From NCBI RefSeq assembly GCF_008923205.2, contig NZ_WBMS02000002.1, positions 124,001 to 188,000 on the forward strand: a DNA stretch of 64,000 nt, read 5' to 3'. How positions within the stretch are numbered: position 1 is the first letter of the stretch; the number at the start of each line of letters is the position of its first letter. This stretch comes from Actinomadura physcomitrii. GTDB taxonomy: Bacteria > Actinomycetota > Actinomycetes > Streptosporangiales > Streptosporangiaceae. The notes beneath the pieces were generated by a model that did no database searches, was not told the DNA's origin, and saw only the letters and a list, made by a program, of their open reading frames with translations. Below, piece after piece: positions 1-9,555 of the stretch. Made by a program: the position numbers and the translations under genes.

Positions 1-17
1 CCCGGGGGGACATAAAC

Positions 18-35
18 ACCTACATACGAGTAGGT
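18..35. promoter_or_regulatory. Palindromic operator ACCTAC-N6-GTAGGT
   Basis: A perfect 6-6-6 inverted repeat lies 53 bases before the start of the kinase-cyclophilin gene. The identical half-sites recur at 43661-43678 before the desaturase gene. The form suits a TetR-type dimer, but the regulator is not identified. It may serve this gene or a divergent gene outside the window. Confidence 0.5.
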
Positions 36-88
36 TCACTCACCTTCCACTCAACAGTCCTGCACCCCCTTGTCTTGGAGGTCCGCGC

Positions 89-1822
<1,734 letters not shown>

Positions 1823-1880
1823 GCCTGGCCGCGCAGTCAGGGGTGTCGGCTATAAAGGCTAATACGGCAACGTTTCGTAC

Positions 1881-1893
1881 ACCAACGTTTGGT
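1881..1893. promoter_or_regulatory. Small inverted repeat before the microprotein genes
   Basis: ACCAA-CGT-TTGGT is a perfect inverted repeat, and AACGTTT also occurs 15 bases upstream (1870-1876). The area is locally AT-rich, with TATAAA at 1851. It could be an operator or a hairpin and overlaps the possible GTG start at 1892. Confidence 0.3.
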
Positions 1894-1981
1894 GAGGCAA
1901 CGACCGCTGCTCGTCTGGCTGCCAGCGGTGGCCGTGGCCGCGCACGTCGTCGGCGGCGTCCTGTTCGCCGTCATGGGCTGA
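1892..1981 (+). CDS. Possible 29-residue single-helix membrane microprotein
   Basis: A GTG-initiated frame of 29 codons encodes almost only one hydrophobic helix ending in HVVGGVLFAVMG. The next protein ends in HAVAGIVFLVMGH, so the two look like paralogues. No ribosome binding site is visible, so translation would have to be leaderless or the frame may be a degenerate copy. It stops 11 bases before the next start. The resemblance in two adjacent short frames is the main support. Confidence 0.35.
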   Translation: MRQRPLLVWLPAVAVAAHVVGGVLFAVMG

Positions 1982-1992
1982 GAGGGGAACGC

Positions 1993-2190
1993 ATGGCGCT
2001 CCGACGGCCGTCCTTCCTGCCGTCCCTGGACGAACTGGAGCAGCAGGCCCAGGACCGCTCCGCACACGCGCCCCGGAAGGGCTCACAGTTCGACCACCCG
2101 ACCGCGAAGTACCTGTTCATGGTCATGCTCGTGGTGACCGTCATCGCGCACGCCGTCGCGGGGATCGTCTTCCTGGTGATGGGTCACTGA
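1993..2190 (+). CDS. Small single-pass membrane protein, 65 residues
   Basis: The protein has a polar N-terminus of about 40 residues and one C-terminal transmembrane helix ending HAVAGIVFLVMGH. The start ATG is preceded by GAGGGGAA at good spacing. The helix-end signature resembles small actinobacterial membrane proteins of the DUF6126 kind, but that link is from memory and weak. The stop overlaps the end of the isochorismatase remnant on the other strand by 7 bases. Function unknown. Confidence 0.65.
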   Translation: MALRRPSFLPSLDELEQQAQDRSAHAPRKGSQFDHPTAKYLFMVMLVVTVIAHAVAGIVFLVMGH

Positions 2191-2405
2191 GCCGCGAGGC
2201 CGGCCGTCCACTGCGCGCAGGTCATGATGTCGGCCTCGCGCGGGAAGAACCGCTCCACCAGGAAGCGGTGCATCTCCTCGTCGATGTCGTCGCACCCGTC
2301 CGACAGGACGATCTGCGCGTACTGCCGCTCCGTCGCGTCCCGCAGGGTGCTGATGACGACGCCACTGGTCGCGAGGCCGGTCAGCACGAGCGTCCCGGCG
2401 CCGCC
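2184..2405 (-). pseudogene. C-terminal remnant of an isochorismatase-like hydrolase
   Basis: About 73 residues match the C-terminal third of the cysteine-hydrolase/isochorismatase family (GTLVLTGLATSGVV, then RDATER and LSDGCDD). The N-terminal Asp and Lys catalytic residues are absent because the sequence changes identity near 2400-2410. The frame continues upstream as nonsense to 2546. Its neighbour across the junction is a plus-strand fragment of an unrelated gene, so both 5' halves are missing. Confidence 0.7.
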
Positions 2406-2585
2406 GCGCTGCTGCTCACGGCCCGCCTCGGCCGCCCCCTCACCGTCACGCAGGGACGGGGCTCGCAGATCATGACGGCGCCGCGTCCGGGCGGGCTCAT
2501 CGAGGTGGCCGGGCGGGTCCGGCGCGACGGGCCGTTCGTCGCGCACTCCACCCGCACCCTCATCGAGGCCCGCAGACCGCTGTGA
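2406..2585 (+). pseudogene. C-terminal remnant of a PhzF / DAP-epimerase-fold protein
   Basis: About 58 residues (LGRPLTVTQGRGSQ, then GGLIEVAGRVRR) resemble the extreme C-terminus of PhzF/PrpF-type isomerases. No start codon or N-terminal domain is present. Together with the opposite-strand remnant ending at the same place, it looks like a deletion that removed the divergent promoter region and both N-termini. The family is assigned from a short segment only. Confidence 0.5.
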
Positions 2586-2600
2586 GCGGGGCCCGGCCGG

Positions 2601-3450
2601 TCAGCGGCGGCCGCGGAACGTGCGGCGGAGGTCGGCGACCCACTCCTGCGGGATCTCCCACGGGACGAAGTGGCCGCCGCGGTCGTGCGCGGTGAGGTTG
2701 ACGTGGTTGTACCAGCCGCCGCGGTCGCTCGCGGCGAAGTGCTCGACCCGCTGCCCGGTGGTGACGCCCGGCGGGTTCTCGTAGCCGACGAACGTGATGC
2801 CGGTGGGCGCCTCCACCACGGGCCACCGGTCGTGCGACGGCGTCCACGGGTACCGGTTGTTGTTGGCGTACGTCCGGATCGACGTGCCGATCGAGTTCCC
2901 CACCCAGTAGATCATCGCGTGGGTGAGCAGGTCGTCCCTGCTGAACACGGTCTCGATGTCGCCGCCGTCGTCGCTCCACCGCGTCCACCGGTGCAGGATC
3001 CAGGCGAGCATCCCGGCGGGCGAGTCCGACAGCCCGTACGCCAGCGTGGACGGCTCCAGCAGGTGCGCCGACAGGTGCACGGCGAACCGCCGCTCCATCT
3101 CGATGGCGCGGGCCCGGATCTCGGGCGGGCCGTCCGGAAGGGGATGGCCGCCGGTGATGTCCCACCCCCGGTCGCCGTTGAACAGGGTGAGCTTCAGGCC
3201 GGAGCCGATGTGGATGCCGTGCAGCTCGGCGGCGTACTTGTGCCCGAGCTGGCCCGTGACCAGCGCGCCGACGTCGCAGCCTCCCGCCGCGTACCGGTCG
3301 TAGCCGAGCGTCCGGGTCATCAGGACGTGCCAGAGGTCGGCGACCCTCCAGAAGTTCATGTCCGGGTGGTGCGGCAGCGGGCCGGAGAACCCGAATCCCG
3401 GGAACGACGGGACGATCACGTCGAACGCCTCGGCGGGAGATCCCATTCGC
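2601..3450 (-). pseudogene. Epoxide hydrolase, N-terminal domain missing
   Basis: The segment starts inside an alpha/beta hydrolase at AFDVIVPSFPGFGFSGP and runs to the stop. It holds the nucleophile region GGCDVGALV, the lid and the C-terminal His region (AHDRGGHFVPWE), typical of juvenile-hormone-type epoxide hydrolases of about 380-400 residues. The N-terminal EHN domain and the HGWPGS oxyanion segment are absent. Upstream, the same frame reads into an aminoglycoside-phosphotransferase N-terminus, so two genes were joined near 3450. Activity is unlikely. Confidence 0.75.
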
Positions 3451-3679
3451 GCGTCACGGGACCGGCGACGTCCCAGCGTCTCGCCTTGCAGGAAGGTGAG
3501 GATCTCCCGGCCCGCCCGTCGATCCGGAGCGGGCGCGGCGCGGCGGTGAAGCCGTGGGCCGCGAGGTGGGCGAGCAGCGCGTGCACGGCGGGCGTCCACG
3601 GGCCCGTCGCGCGGCGGACCGTGTCACCGGCGCGGACGGCGCCGCCGATGTCGCCGCCGTCGAGCCTCACCTCGTCCAC
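3451..3679 (-). pseudogene. N-terminal fragment of an aminoglycoside-phosphotransferase-like kinase, frameshifted
   Basis: From a GTG at 3679 the frame reads DEVRLDGGDIGGAV, GDTVRRATGPWTPAVHALL and PRPLRIDGR, the start of APH-family proteins. It then needs a one-base shift at about 3511-3518, where a G run appears one base short, to continue as REILTFLQGET. Soon after, the sequence turns into epoxide hydrolase. It follows the DinB gene by 13 bases, so it was probably the second gene of that operon. The single-base shift could be a sequencing error; the truncation is separate. Confidence 0.65.
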
Positions 3680-3692
3680 GGGGGGCCGCCGG

Positions 3693-4226
3693 TCAGGAGC
3701 GGTGGGGGTAGAGGTCGCGGAGCACGCCGAGTTCGGCCGAGTGGTGGGTGAACTCGTCCAGCACGTGCAGGGCCGTGTCGATCACCGGATAGCCGGCGTA
3801 GCCGAAGAAGGCGGGGCCGGACGGCTCCCACAGGCGTTCCTCGGGCATCGCGGCGAACGGCTCGCGCCAATGGACGCGGAAGGCCGTCTCGAGGAACCGC
3901 AGCCCGCCCGCGGCCGTCCCGGCGAACTCGACGTCGTCGAGCGTGATGTTGCGGCCCTCGAAGAGCCGGATGCCGTAGTCGGTGAAGGTGAGGCCGATAT
4001 GGCCGATGCGCCAGGCGAGGGTCGCGACCGGCACCGGGTCCGGGGCGGGACCGCCGCCGCCCTCGCCGTCGATCAGCCAGCGGCCCGCCGCGTCCGGGCG
4101 GAGCGTCCAGCCGTCCGGGGCGGGCTCCCACAGGTACTCGTCGTCGGTGAGGCCGCCGAGCCGCTCGCCGGTCCGCCGCCACACCTCGTCGAACGCCCGG
4201 CCGATGGAATCACGGACACTGTTCAC
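3693..4226 (-). CDS. DinB-family protein
   Basis: 177 residues from a GTG with GAGG seven bases upstream. The DinB-like four-helix fold is indicated by RDSIGRAFDEVWRRTGERL, WRIGHIGLT in the middle and HVLDEFTHHSAELGVLRDLY near the end, which supplies metal-ligand histidines. Such proteins are putative metal-dependent thiol transferases or hydrolases. The reading frame is intact among damaged neighbours. Substrate unknown. Confidence 0.8.
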   Translation of the reverse strand: MNSVRDSIGRAFDEVWRRTGERLGGLTDDEYLWEPAPDGWTLRPDAAGRWLIDGEGGGGPAPDPVPVATLAWRIGHIGLTFTDYGIRLFEGRNITLDDVEFAGTAAGGLRFLETAFRVHWREPFAAMPEERLWEPSGPAFFGYAGYPVIDTALHVLDEFTHHSAELGVLRDLYPHRS

Positions 4227-4262
4227 CGGATGTCCTCTCAGAGCGCCGGGCCCTCAAGGATA

Positions 4263-4293
4263 GTGAGGGCGGGCGCGGCCGGCCCGCCCTCAC
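4263..4293. terminator. Strong hairpin terminator after the lipase gene
   Basis: A perfect 12-base-pair stem (GTGAGGGCGGGC with its complement) closes a 7-base loop just downstream of the lipase stop codon. No U-tract follows, as is usual in actinomycetes. Confidence 0.7.
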
Positions 4294-4304
4294 CGCGCGG
4301 CCGG

Positions 4305-5522
4305 TCAGCAGTCGTTGACGGGCGGCTTGCCGGCGAACCGGTCGTCCAGGAAGTTCACCGAGTCGTTCTGCCGCACGACCATCTCCAGGGCGTGCTCGCC
4401 GACGGCGTCGCGGACGACGTGGACGGTGGCGCCCCGCGAGCACCACGCCTTCACCATCGCGTCGTCCTGCCCGACGGGGACGATCTCGTCGGTGTTCGCG
4501 TGGAAGTCGAACACCGGGACGGCGGGCGCCGCGGACCCGAGGGTGTTGGCCTTCAGGACGGCCCGGACGCGCGGCACGGCCAGCGGGTCGGGGACGGTGC
4601 TGTAGTCGGCGAGCTTCTTGAACGCGAACGAGGTGAGCAGGTCCGTCAGGCATTTGCCGGTGGCGTCCTGCATCGCCTGCTTGCCCTGGTCGTTCATCAG
4701 CGAGCCGATGTCCATCTCCGGGTACTCGGTGCCGAGGCTGACTGCGGCGGCGGCCTCGAAGCCGGAGAAGAACCCGCCGTCCAGCGACCGGGCGACGGCC
4801 TCCGGATCCGCGGGGATGCCGCCCATCGACGCCCCGGCGAGCTTCACTTCGGGCGCGTAGGACGGCTGGAGCTCGGCGGCCCAGCCGGTGGCCTGCGCCC
4901 CGCCGGAGTAGCCGGCGAGCGCCCACTTCGCCGACGCGGGGAGGCCCGCTTCGGCGAAGTGCTGCACGGCGCGGATGCCGTCGAGGACGGCGTGCCCGGC
5001 CTGCGGGCCCCCCATGAACACCGACTTCGGGCCCTCGAAGTCGGGCATGACGACGGCCCAGCCCTTGCTCAGCATCGGCCCGGCGTACAGCGCGGCGGAC
5101 GAGGCGAACAGGTCACCGGAGGCGAGGCCGTAGGACGGTGCGCACTGCGTGCCGGTGGAGTCCTCGGCCGCCTGGACCGAAACCACCGGTCGCGCGCCGG
5201 ACCCGGTCCAGGCCGCCTTCGGCACAAGGACCGAGGTGACGGCGAGCTCCGGCGTCCCGTGCGAGTCGTTGGTGCGGTAGGAGACCTGCCAGGCGGTCGC
5301 CGTGTCGGCCACGTTCCCGGCCTTGGGCGTGAAGGCGCGGGACGCGACGATCGCGCCCGGCGCGTAGCTTCCGATGTTCGCCGGCGCCTTGTAGAACGGG
5401 TCCTGGTCGGGCGGGACGGAGCCGGGCACGGTGTCGGCCGCCGCGGGTGCGGCCAGCGCCGCCACGGCGAGCGCACCGGCCGCGGCGAGCGTCGCCGCGG
5501 CACGGAATGGGGAGCGTTTCAT
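4305..5522 (-). CDS. Secretory lipase (LIP family)
   Basis: 405 residues from an ATG with GGAGG five bases upstream. A longer frame to 5660 lacks signal-peptide logic. The N-terminus is a classic Sec signal (KR, a long Ala-rich helix, APAAADT cleavage region). The body matches LIP secretory lipases: PFYKAP..., the nucleophile elbow GYSGG, an Asp segment in FDFHANTDEIVP and a late His in GEHALEM. It probably hydrolyses acyl esters outside the cell. A strong terminator follows, and the gene is divergent from the FAD oxidase. Confidence 0.88.
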   Translation of the reverse strand: MKRSPFRAAATLAAAGALAVAALAAPAAADTVPGSVPPDQDPFYKAPANIGSYAPGAIVASRAFTPKAGNVADTATAWQVSYRTNDSHGTPELAVTSVLVPKAAWTGSGARPVVSVQAAEDSTGTQCAPSYGLASGDLFASSAALYAGPMLSKGWAVVMPDFEGPKSVFMGGPQAGHAVLDGIRAVQHFAEAGLPASAKWALAGYSGGAQATGWAAELQPSYAPEVKLAGASMGGIPADPEAVARSLDGGFFSGFEAAAAVSLGTEYPEMDIGSLMNDQGKQAMQDATGKCLTDLLTSFAFKKLADYSTVPDPLAVPRVRAVLKANTLGSAAPAVPVFDFHANTDEIVPVGQDDAMVKAWCSRGATVHVVRDAVGEHALEMVVRQNDSVNFLDDRFAGKPPVNDC

Positions 5523-5667
5523 CGCGGCCTCCGGGGGTGGGGACGAAACGGGCGAAAACGGGGGCGTTCCAACTGAGGCCCACCCACTGTAAGAGCCCGC
5601 TTGCGCCGTGTTTATGGCCCCGGCTGAGCAACTCCCCGCACCCTTTGTGGGCTCGACCACGATGACA

Positions 5668-5696
5668 GGATGCTAGCATCCTTGCCAGTTAGCAAG
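5668..5696. promoter_or_regulatory. Double palindrome between the lipase and FAD-oxidase genes
   Basis: GGATGCTAGCATCC (5668-5681) is a perfect 14-base palindrome. It is directly followed by CTTGC-N6-GCAAG (5681-5696). They sit 23-51 bases before the oxidase start and could bind a dimeric repressor controlling either divergent gene. Confidence 0.45.
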
Positions 5697-5718
5697 CGTC
5701 CGCGCGGAGAGGAGCACG

Positions 5719-6766
5719 ATGAGCAGCGCTGATCTGCGAAAAGCGGTCAAGGGGCGGGTGCTGGAGCCCGGCGACGACGGTTTCGACACGGCGCGCAGAG
5801 CCTGGAACCCGGCGGTCGACCAGCCCGTCGCGGCCGTGGTCGAGGCCGCGGACGCCGAGGACGTCGCCGCACTCGTCCGCTACGCGCGCCGGTCGGGACG
5901 GACGGTGACCGCCCAGGCATCCGGCCACGACGCCTCGGGCGACGTGGACGGCGTGATCCTCCTGCGCACCAACCACCTCGACGGCCTCCAGGTACGGGAC
6001 GGGGTGGCCCGGGTCGGAGCCGGAGTGAACTGGGGCCGCGTCCTGTCAGCGGCCGGCCCGGAGGGCCTGACCGGCCTGGCCGGCAGCTCCCCGGTCGTCA
6101 ACGTCACCGGGTACACGCTGGGCGGCGGGCTGTCCTGGTTCGGCCGCCGGTACGGCTGGGCCGCCGACAGCGTCCGCGCCTTCGACGTCGTCGACGCCGC
6201 GGGCGACCGGGCGCGGGTGACCGCCGAGTCCGACCCGGAGCTGTTCTGGGGCCTGAGGGGCGGCGGCGGCGACTTCGCGCTGGTCACGGCACTGGAATTC
6301 GACCTGCATCCCGCGCCCTCGCTGTACGGCGGACGCGTTGTCTGGCCGCAGGCACGCGCGGGCGAGGTGTTCGAGGCGTTCCGGCAAATCACCGACGGCG
6401 CGCCGCCCGAGCTGACCGTCTGGTTCAGCCGGTTCGCGTTCCCCGGGCCCCCGCCGATGGTGGCGCTCGACCTGACCTACCTCGGCGATCCATCGGACGG
6501 CGCCGAGCTGGTGCGCTCCATTGACGAGATCGGCGGCGCGATCAGCGACGACCGCGGCCCCGTGCCGGTGGCCGACCTCGGCGCGATCGCCGGCGAACCG
6601 ACCGCTCCCACCGCCTCCCTGCCCCGCGCCGAACTCCTGACCGGCCTGGACGACTGCCTGGCCACCGAGCCGATCGACCCGCTGATCTCCGTCCAGCTCC
6701 GGCACCTGTCCGGCGCGCTCGCCGAACCGTCCACAGGCGCGAGCGGCGCCCTACAGGAGCCGTACC
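5719..6766 (+). pseudogene. FAD-binding (PCMH-type) oxidoreductase, C-terminus lost
   Basis: About 349 authentic residues from an ATG preceded by GGAGAGGAG. The FAD-binding region is clear: VAALVRYARRSGRTVT, ASGHDASGD and the VNVTGYTLGGGLSWFGRRYG segment. Proteins of this berberine-bridge-enzyme type need about 100 more residues ending in a BBE motif. Here the sequence changes at about 6757-6768 into an out-of-frame ATPase, and the frame runs on as nonsense to 7008. Loss of the substrate domain makes activity doubtful. Confidence 0.78.
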
Positions 6767-7144
6767 TTGGTGGGGTGGGGGCTGGACGGTTTGGTCGGGG
6801 ACGTGGGGCTGGTCGCCGGGGAGCTGGTGGCCAATACCGTGCGGGCGGCGCCTTACCGGGAGATCCGGGTGCGATTCGACCGGGAGGCGCGCGGGGTCGT
6901 GCTGGCCGTGTGGGACCCGGCGGCGGGGATGCCGGTGGCGCGGCCGGTCGTCGAACTGGAGCCGGACGACGTCACGCCCGACCCGCTGGCCCTGGACGAC
7001 GGGCATGACGCCGGGGTCGGCGGGTGGGGGCTGCCGATCGTGCAGAGCCTCGCGTCGGAGTGCGGGGTGGAGACGACGCCGCCTGCGGGGAAATGGGTGT
7101 GGGCTCGGTTCTTCTATGCGGAGAAGGCGGCGGCTATGCCGTAG
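6767..7144 (+). pseudogene. Anti-sigma-type histidine-kinase-like ATPase, N-terminus lost
   Basis: 125 codons open from a TTG at 6767. The Bergerat ATP-binding motifs are present: ELVANTV (N box), VWDPAAGMP and GGWGLPIVQSL (G box). Family members usually have about 40 more N-terminal residues before WGLDGL. Those are missing exactly where the FAD oxidase fragment stops. The 3' end overlaps the convergent EEP-family gene by 31 bases. It could still be translated as a short protein, but the fold would be incomplete. Confidence 0.65.
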
Positions 7145-7869
7145 TGGTCGGACAGGTAGGCGGAGCGGCCGTCGGGGAGGCGGACCTCGTCCTTGAGGAC
7201 CAGGGCCGCGGTCGCCTTCAGCGGCGGGGCGGCGAGGATCTGGTCGATGGGTTCCAGGCTGAGCCGCGGCGTCGGACGGAAGGTCGTCGCGGGGTCGCCG
7301 TCCAGGACGTCCGCAAGGCCCGTGGCGGCGCGGAAGTCGCGCAAGAGCGGCGACGCGCGCGGCACGTTGAAGTCGCCGGCGACGATCAGGGGATCGGTCA
7401 AGCCTGGATGGGCGAGGAATTCCGCCAGCTGCGCCAGTTCGTTCGCCTCTATTCGGGTGTAGGGGTTCGCGAGGTCCCAGTTGTTGTCCATGTTCGCGGT
7501 CAGGTGCGTGTTGGCGATGGTGACGTGCTCGTCCCCGAACCGCACGCGGGCCAGGAGCACCCCTTTGCGCAGGAGCCCTTCGAGGCGGGGACGGCCGGTG
7601 AACCGGTAGGTGCGGAAATGGCGGCGGACGATCGGCCGCCGGGAAAGGGTCACCAGGCCGCCGCGAACGAGCGGTACGGATGGGCCGTGCGCGATGTGCG
7701 GGTACGACGGGGTCGCGCGCCGGAGCGCCGCGAGATTGAGCGGGGACACCACTTCCTGGAGGCAGACCACGTCGTACGGCGAGTCCTCGAGTATCGCGGC
7801 GAGCGCTTCGATCCGGGCGCGGGAATCACCCCGGAAGAGGACGTTGAACGTCAGCAGGCCGATGTTCAT
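7114..7869 (-). CDS. Endonuclease/exonuclease/phosphatase family protein
   Basis: 251 residues. EEP-fold signatures run in order: LTFNVLFRG at the N-terminus, VVCLQEV (catalytic Glu), ANTHLTAN, VAGDFNVP (Asp/Asn) and SDHYGIAA at the end (His). The fold acts on nucleic acids, inositol phosphates or lipids; the substrate here is unknown. The start ATG overlaps the stop of the YjbR gene by four bases, so the pair is translationally coupled. Confidence 0.85.
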   Translation of the reverse strand: MNIGLLTFNVLFRGDSRARIEALAAILEDSPYDVVCLQEVVSPLNLAALRRATPSYPHIAHGPSVPLVRGGLVTLSRRPIVRRHFRTYRFTGRPRLEGLLRKGVLLARVRFGDEHVTIANTHLTANMDNNWDLANPYTRIEANELAQLAEFLAHPGLTDPLIVAGDFNVPRASPLLRDFRAATGLADVLDGDPATTFRPTPRLSLEPIDQILAAPPLKATAALVLKDEVRLPDGRSAYLSDHYGIAAAFSA

Positions 7870-8255
7870 CGGCGATCGGCGAGGTACTGGGCGGCGAGGC
7901 GCTTCGGGGCCTGCGCGAGCCACGCTTCGACGAGGAGTTCTTCGAGGTCGGCGGGCTGGATCGCGTCCAGGCGGGCGAGGATCATCGGATAGCCGTCGAA
8001 GTGCGGGGTGGTGAAGTAGACGGCCGGGTCGTCGGCGAGAAGGGCCTCCTTGACGCCGAGGTCGGGGACGCGGGCGCCGAGGACCGGGCCGTCTGGCGCG
8101 GCGTCGCCGAGGGCCTCGACATCGGCTTTGCGGAGGGGCCGGTCCAGGGCGAAGAGCTTGCCTTTCACGGTCCATTTCGGGCCGAGACCTTTCCGGGTCT
8201 CCTCGGTCTCGGGCAATGCGAGGGCGATGCGCCGCACGTCGTCCCATGTGGCCAT
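7866..8255 (-). CDS. MmcQ/YjbR family protein
   Basis: About 129 residues beginning MATWDDVRRIALALPE, the usual MmcQ/YjbR opening. PKWTVKGKLFAL, VYFTTPHFDGYPMIL and a C-terminal AWLAQAPKRLA complete the fold. A GTG three codons upstream (8264) is an alternative start. The family adopts a double-wing fold sometimes called DNA-binding, but its function is unproven. It overlaps the downstream EEP gene by four bases. Confidence 0.82.
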   Translation of the reverse strand: MATWDDVRRIALALPETEETRKGLGPKWTVKGKLFALDRPLRKADVEALGDAAPDGPVLGARVPDLGVKEALLADDPAVYFTTPHFDGYPMILARLDAIQPADLEELLVEAWLAQAPKRLAAQYLADRR

Positions 8256-8273
8256 GGACGCCACGATAGGCGG

Positions 8274-8630
8274 TCAGCCGGCCGGAACGCGGCGGTATTC
8301 GCTCGGGGTGACGCCGAGTTCGCGGGCGAAGTGGCTGCGCAGGTTCGGGGCGGTGCCGAGGCCGCCCTTCTCGGCGACGAGGTCGATGGACAGGTCGGTC
8401 TCCTCGAGGAGCTCGCGGGCGCGGATGACGCGCTGGGCGAGGAGCCATTGCAGCGGGGTCGTCCCCGTTTCGGCGTGGAAGCGGCGGATGAGGGTGAGGC
8501 CGGCGCGGGCCGCGAGGTCGGTGGTGGTGAGGGGGCGGTCGAGCCGCGCCAGCGCCCACTGCAGGAGAGGGCCGAGGCCGTCGGCGCGGCCGGACGGCGG
8601 CAGCGGGGTCTCGGCGTACTGGGAGCTTCC
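8274..8630 (-). pseudogene. C-terminal HTH domain of a GlxA-type AraC regulator
   Basis: About 115 residues match the end of GlxA-type regulators: YAETPLPP, WALARLDRPLTTTDLAARAG, ETGTTPLQWLLAQRV and LRSHFARELGVTPSEYRR. The N-terminal DJ-1/PfpI ligand domain is gone, and about three residues seem missing after AARAG in the first helix-turn-helix. At about 8627-8632 the sequence switches to a plus-strand transporter fragment. Confidence 0.72.
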
Positions 8631-8885
8631 TCGCCGGGATGGCGCTGTTCGGGGCGGCGTCGGTGGCGTGCGCGGTGGCGCCGTCACTGCCGGCGCTGGT
8701 CGCGGCGCGGGCCGTCCAGGCGGCGGCACCCGAACCCGGTGATCGGCCCATTCCGGCACCGGGCGTTCGCGGACCGGCTGTCGCTCGGGTCGGCGGTGAA
8801 CCAGCGCCGGTGGTGGCCTTCCGGCAGGGCTGGCTGTTCATGGTCGCGGCGGCGCTGCTCTCCACGCTCGTTTCCCGCCATTTCC
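8631..8885 (+). pseudogene. Decayed MFS drug-transporter remnant
   Basis: FLAGMALFGAASVACAVAP followed by LVAARAVQ is the TM2-TM3 region of DHA2-type MFS transporters. A few dozen bases later, in a different frame, PVIGPFRHRAFADRL resembles a later loop, and then AFRQGWLFMVAAALLSTLVS the last helix. Most of the gene is missing between these islands, so at least two internal deletions are implied. Confidence 0.55.
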
Positions 8886-9147
8886 GGGCGGAACACAATA
8901 ATCAGTGGAAATGTCATGAACAGCTCGGGGTGGCTATCCGGAAAGCGAAGCCGACTATCCGGTTAGCGTTGCGCGCGAAGTCCGCCCGGTGCATAGTTGG
9001 GTTCCGCACCTTCTCGCGCTTCTCGCCCCACAGAAGACAGAAGGTTCGCCCACCCCCGTTTATGACCCTCGAATTTCCGGAGAAGCGCGACAAACGTGAC
9101 CTGGGACCCGCCATCGCCCGCTCGCGACCGCGCCGGAAGGCCCTTCG
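8886..9147. other. AT-richer intergenic region
   Basis: No gene is seen. The stretch is less GC-rich than its surroundings and holds two copies of TATCCGG (near 8935 and 8956). It separates the broken AraC/MFS genes from the Cys-rich gene and may hold the promoter of the latter. Confidence 0.4.
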
Positions 9148-9465
9148 ATGCCCAGCGACCCCGCACGCTCCCCGTTCGGCGACCGGCACGTCTGCTCGGC
9201 GCCCGGATGCCGCCGCCCGTCCTGCTTCCAGGTCCGCCTGGAGACCGTCGGCGCGGCGCCCGGGCCCGACGCCGCGTCCCGCGCCGGCGACTCCTGCGGC
9301 ACCCACCTCGCCGACGTCGTCCAGGCCCTCGCCCAGCGGTGCCGCGGCGACTCCGGCGAGACGGCGCAGATCGTCGTGTACGCGACACCGGAAGGCCGGC
9401 ACGCCGACGGGAACCGGCCGCCCGGGCCTTTCGACCGGCTCACCCTCGGGGTCATCCCGATATGA
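9148..9465 (+). CDS. Small Cys-rich hypothetical protein
   Basis: 105 residues from an ATG with GGAAGG seven bases upstream. The spacing HVCSAPGCRRPSCFQ followed by SCGTHLADVV suggests a zinc-binding knuckle (three or four Cys plus His). The C-terminus is rich in Pro/Arg and ends DRLTLGVIPI. No family could be named. Codon use fits the genome and the frame is intact, so it is probably real. Confidence 0.6.
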   Translation: MPSDPARSPFGDRHVCSAPGCRRPSCFQVRLETVGAAPGPDAASRAGDSCGTHLADVVQALAQRCRGDSGETAQIVVYATPEGRHADGNRPPGPFDRLTLGVIPI

Positions 9466-9555
9466 ACGCCGGCGGCCATTGCCCGCACCCGACGCCCTTC
9501 CGATACTGGGCGGAGTCGGACATATGCGGACGAGGCCGGACGAAGGTGAATCTCG

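Noticed and set aside
2670..5576. 968-residue plus-strand open frame
   Set aside because: It lies opposite the epoxide hydrolase, DinB and lipase genes, all with clear family motifs. Its Arg/Gly/Val-rich text has no motifs; long antisense frames are expected at this GC content.
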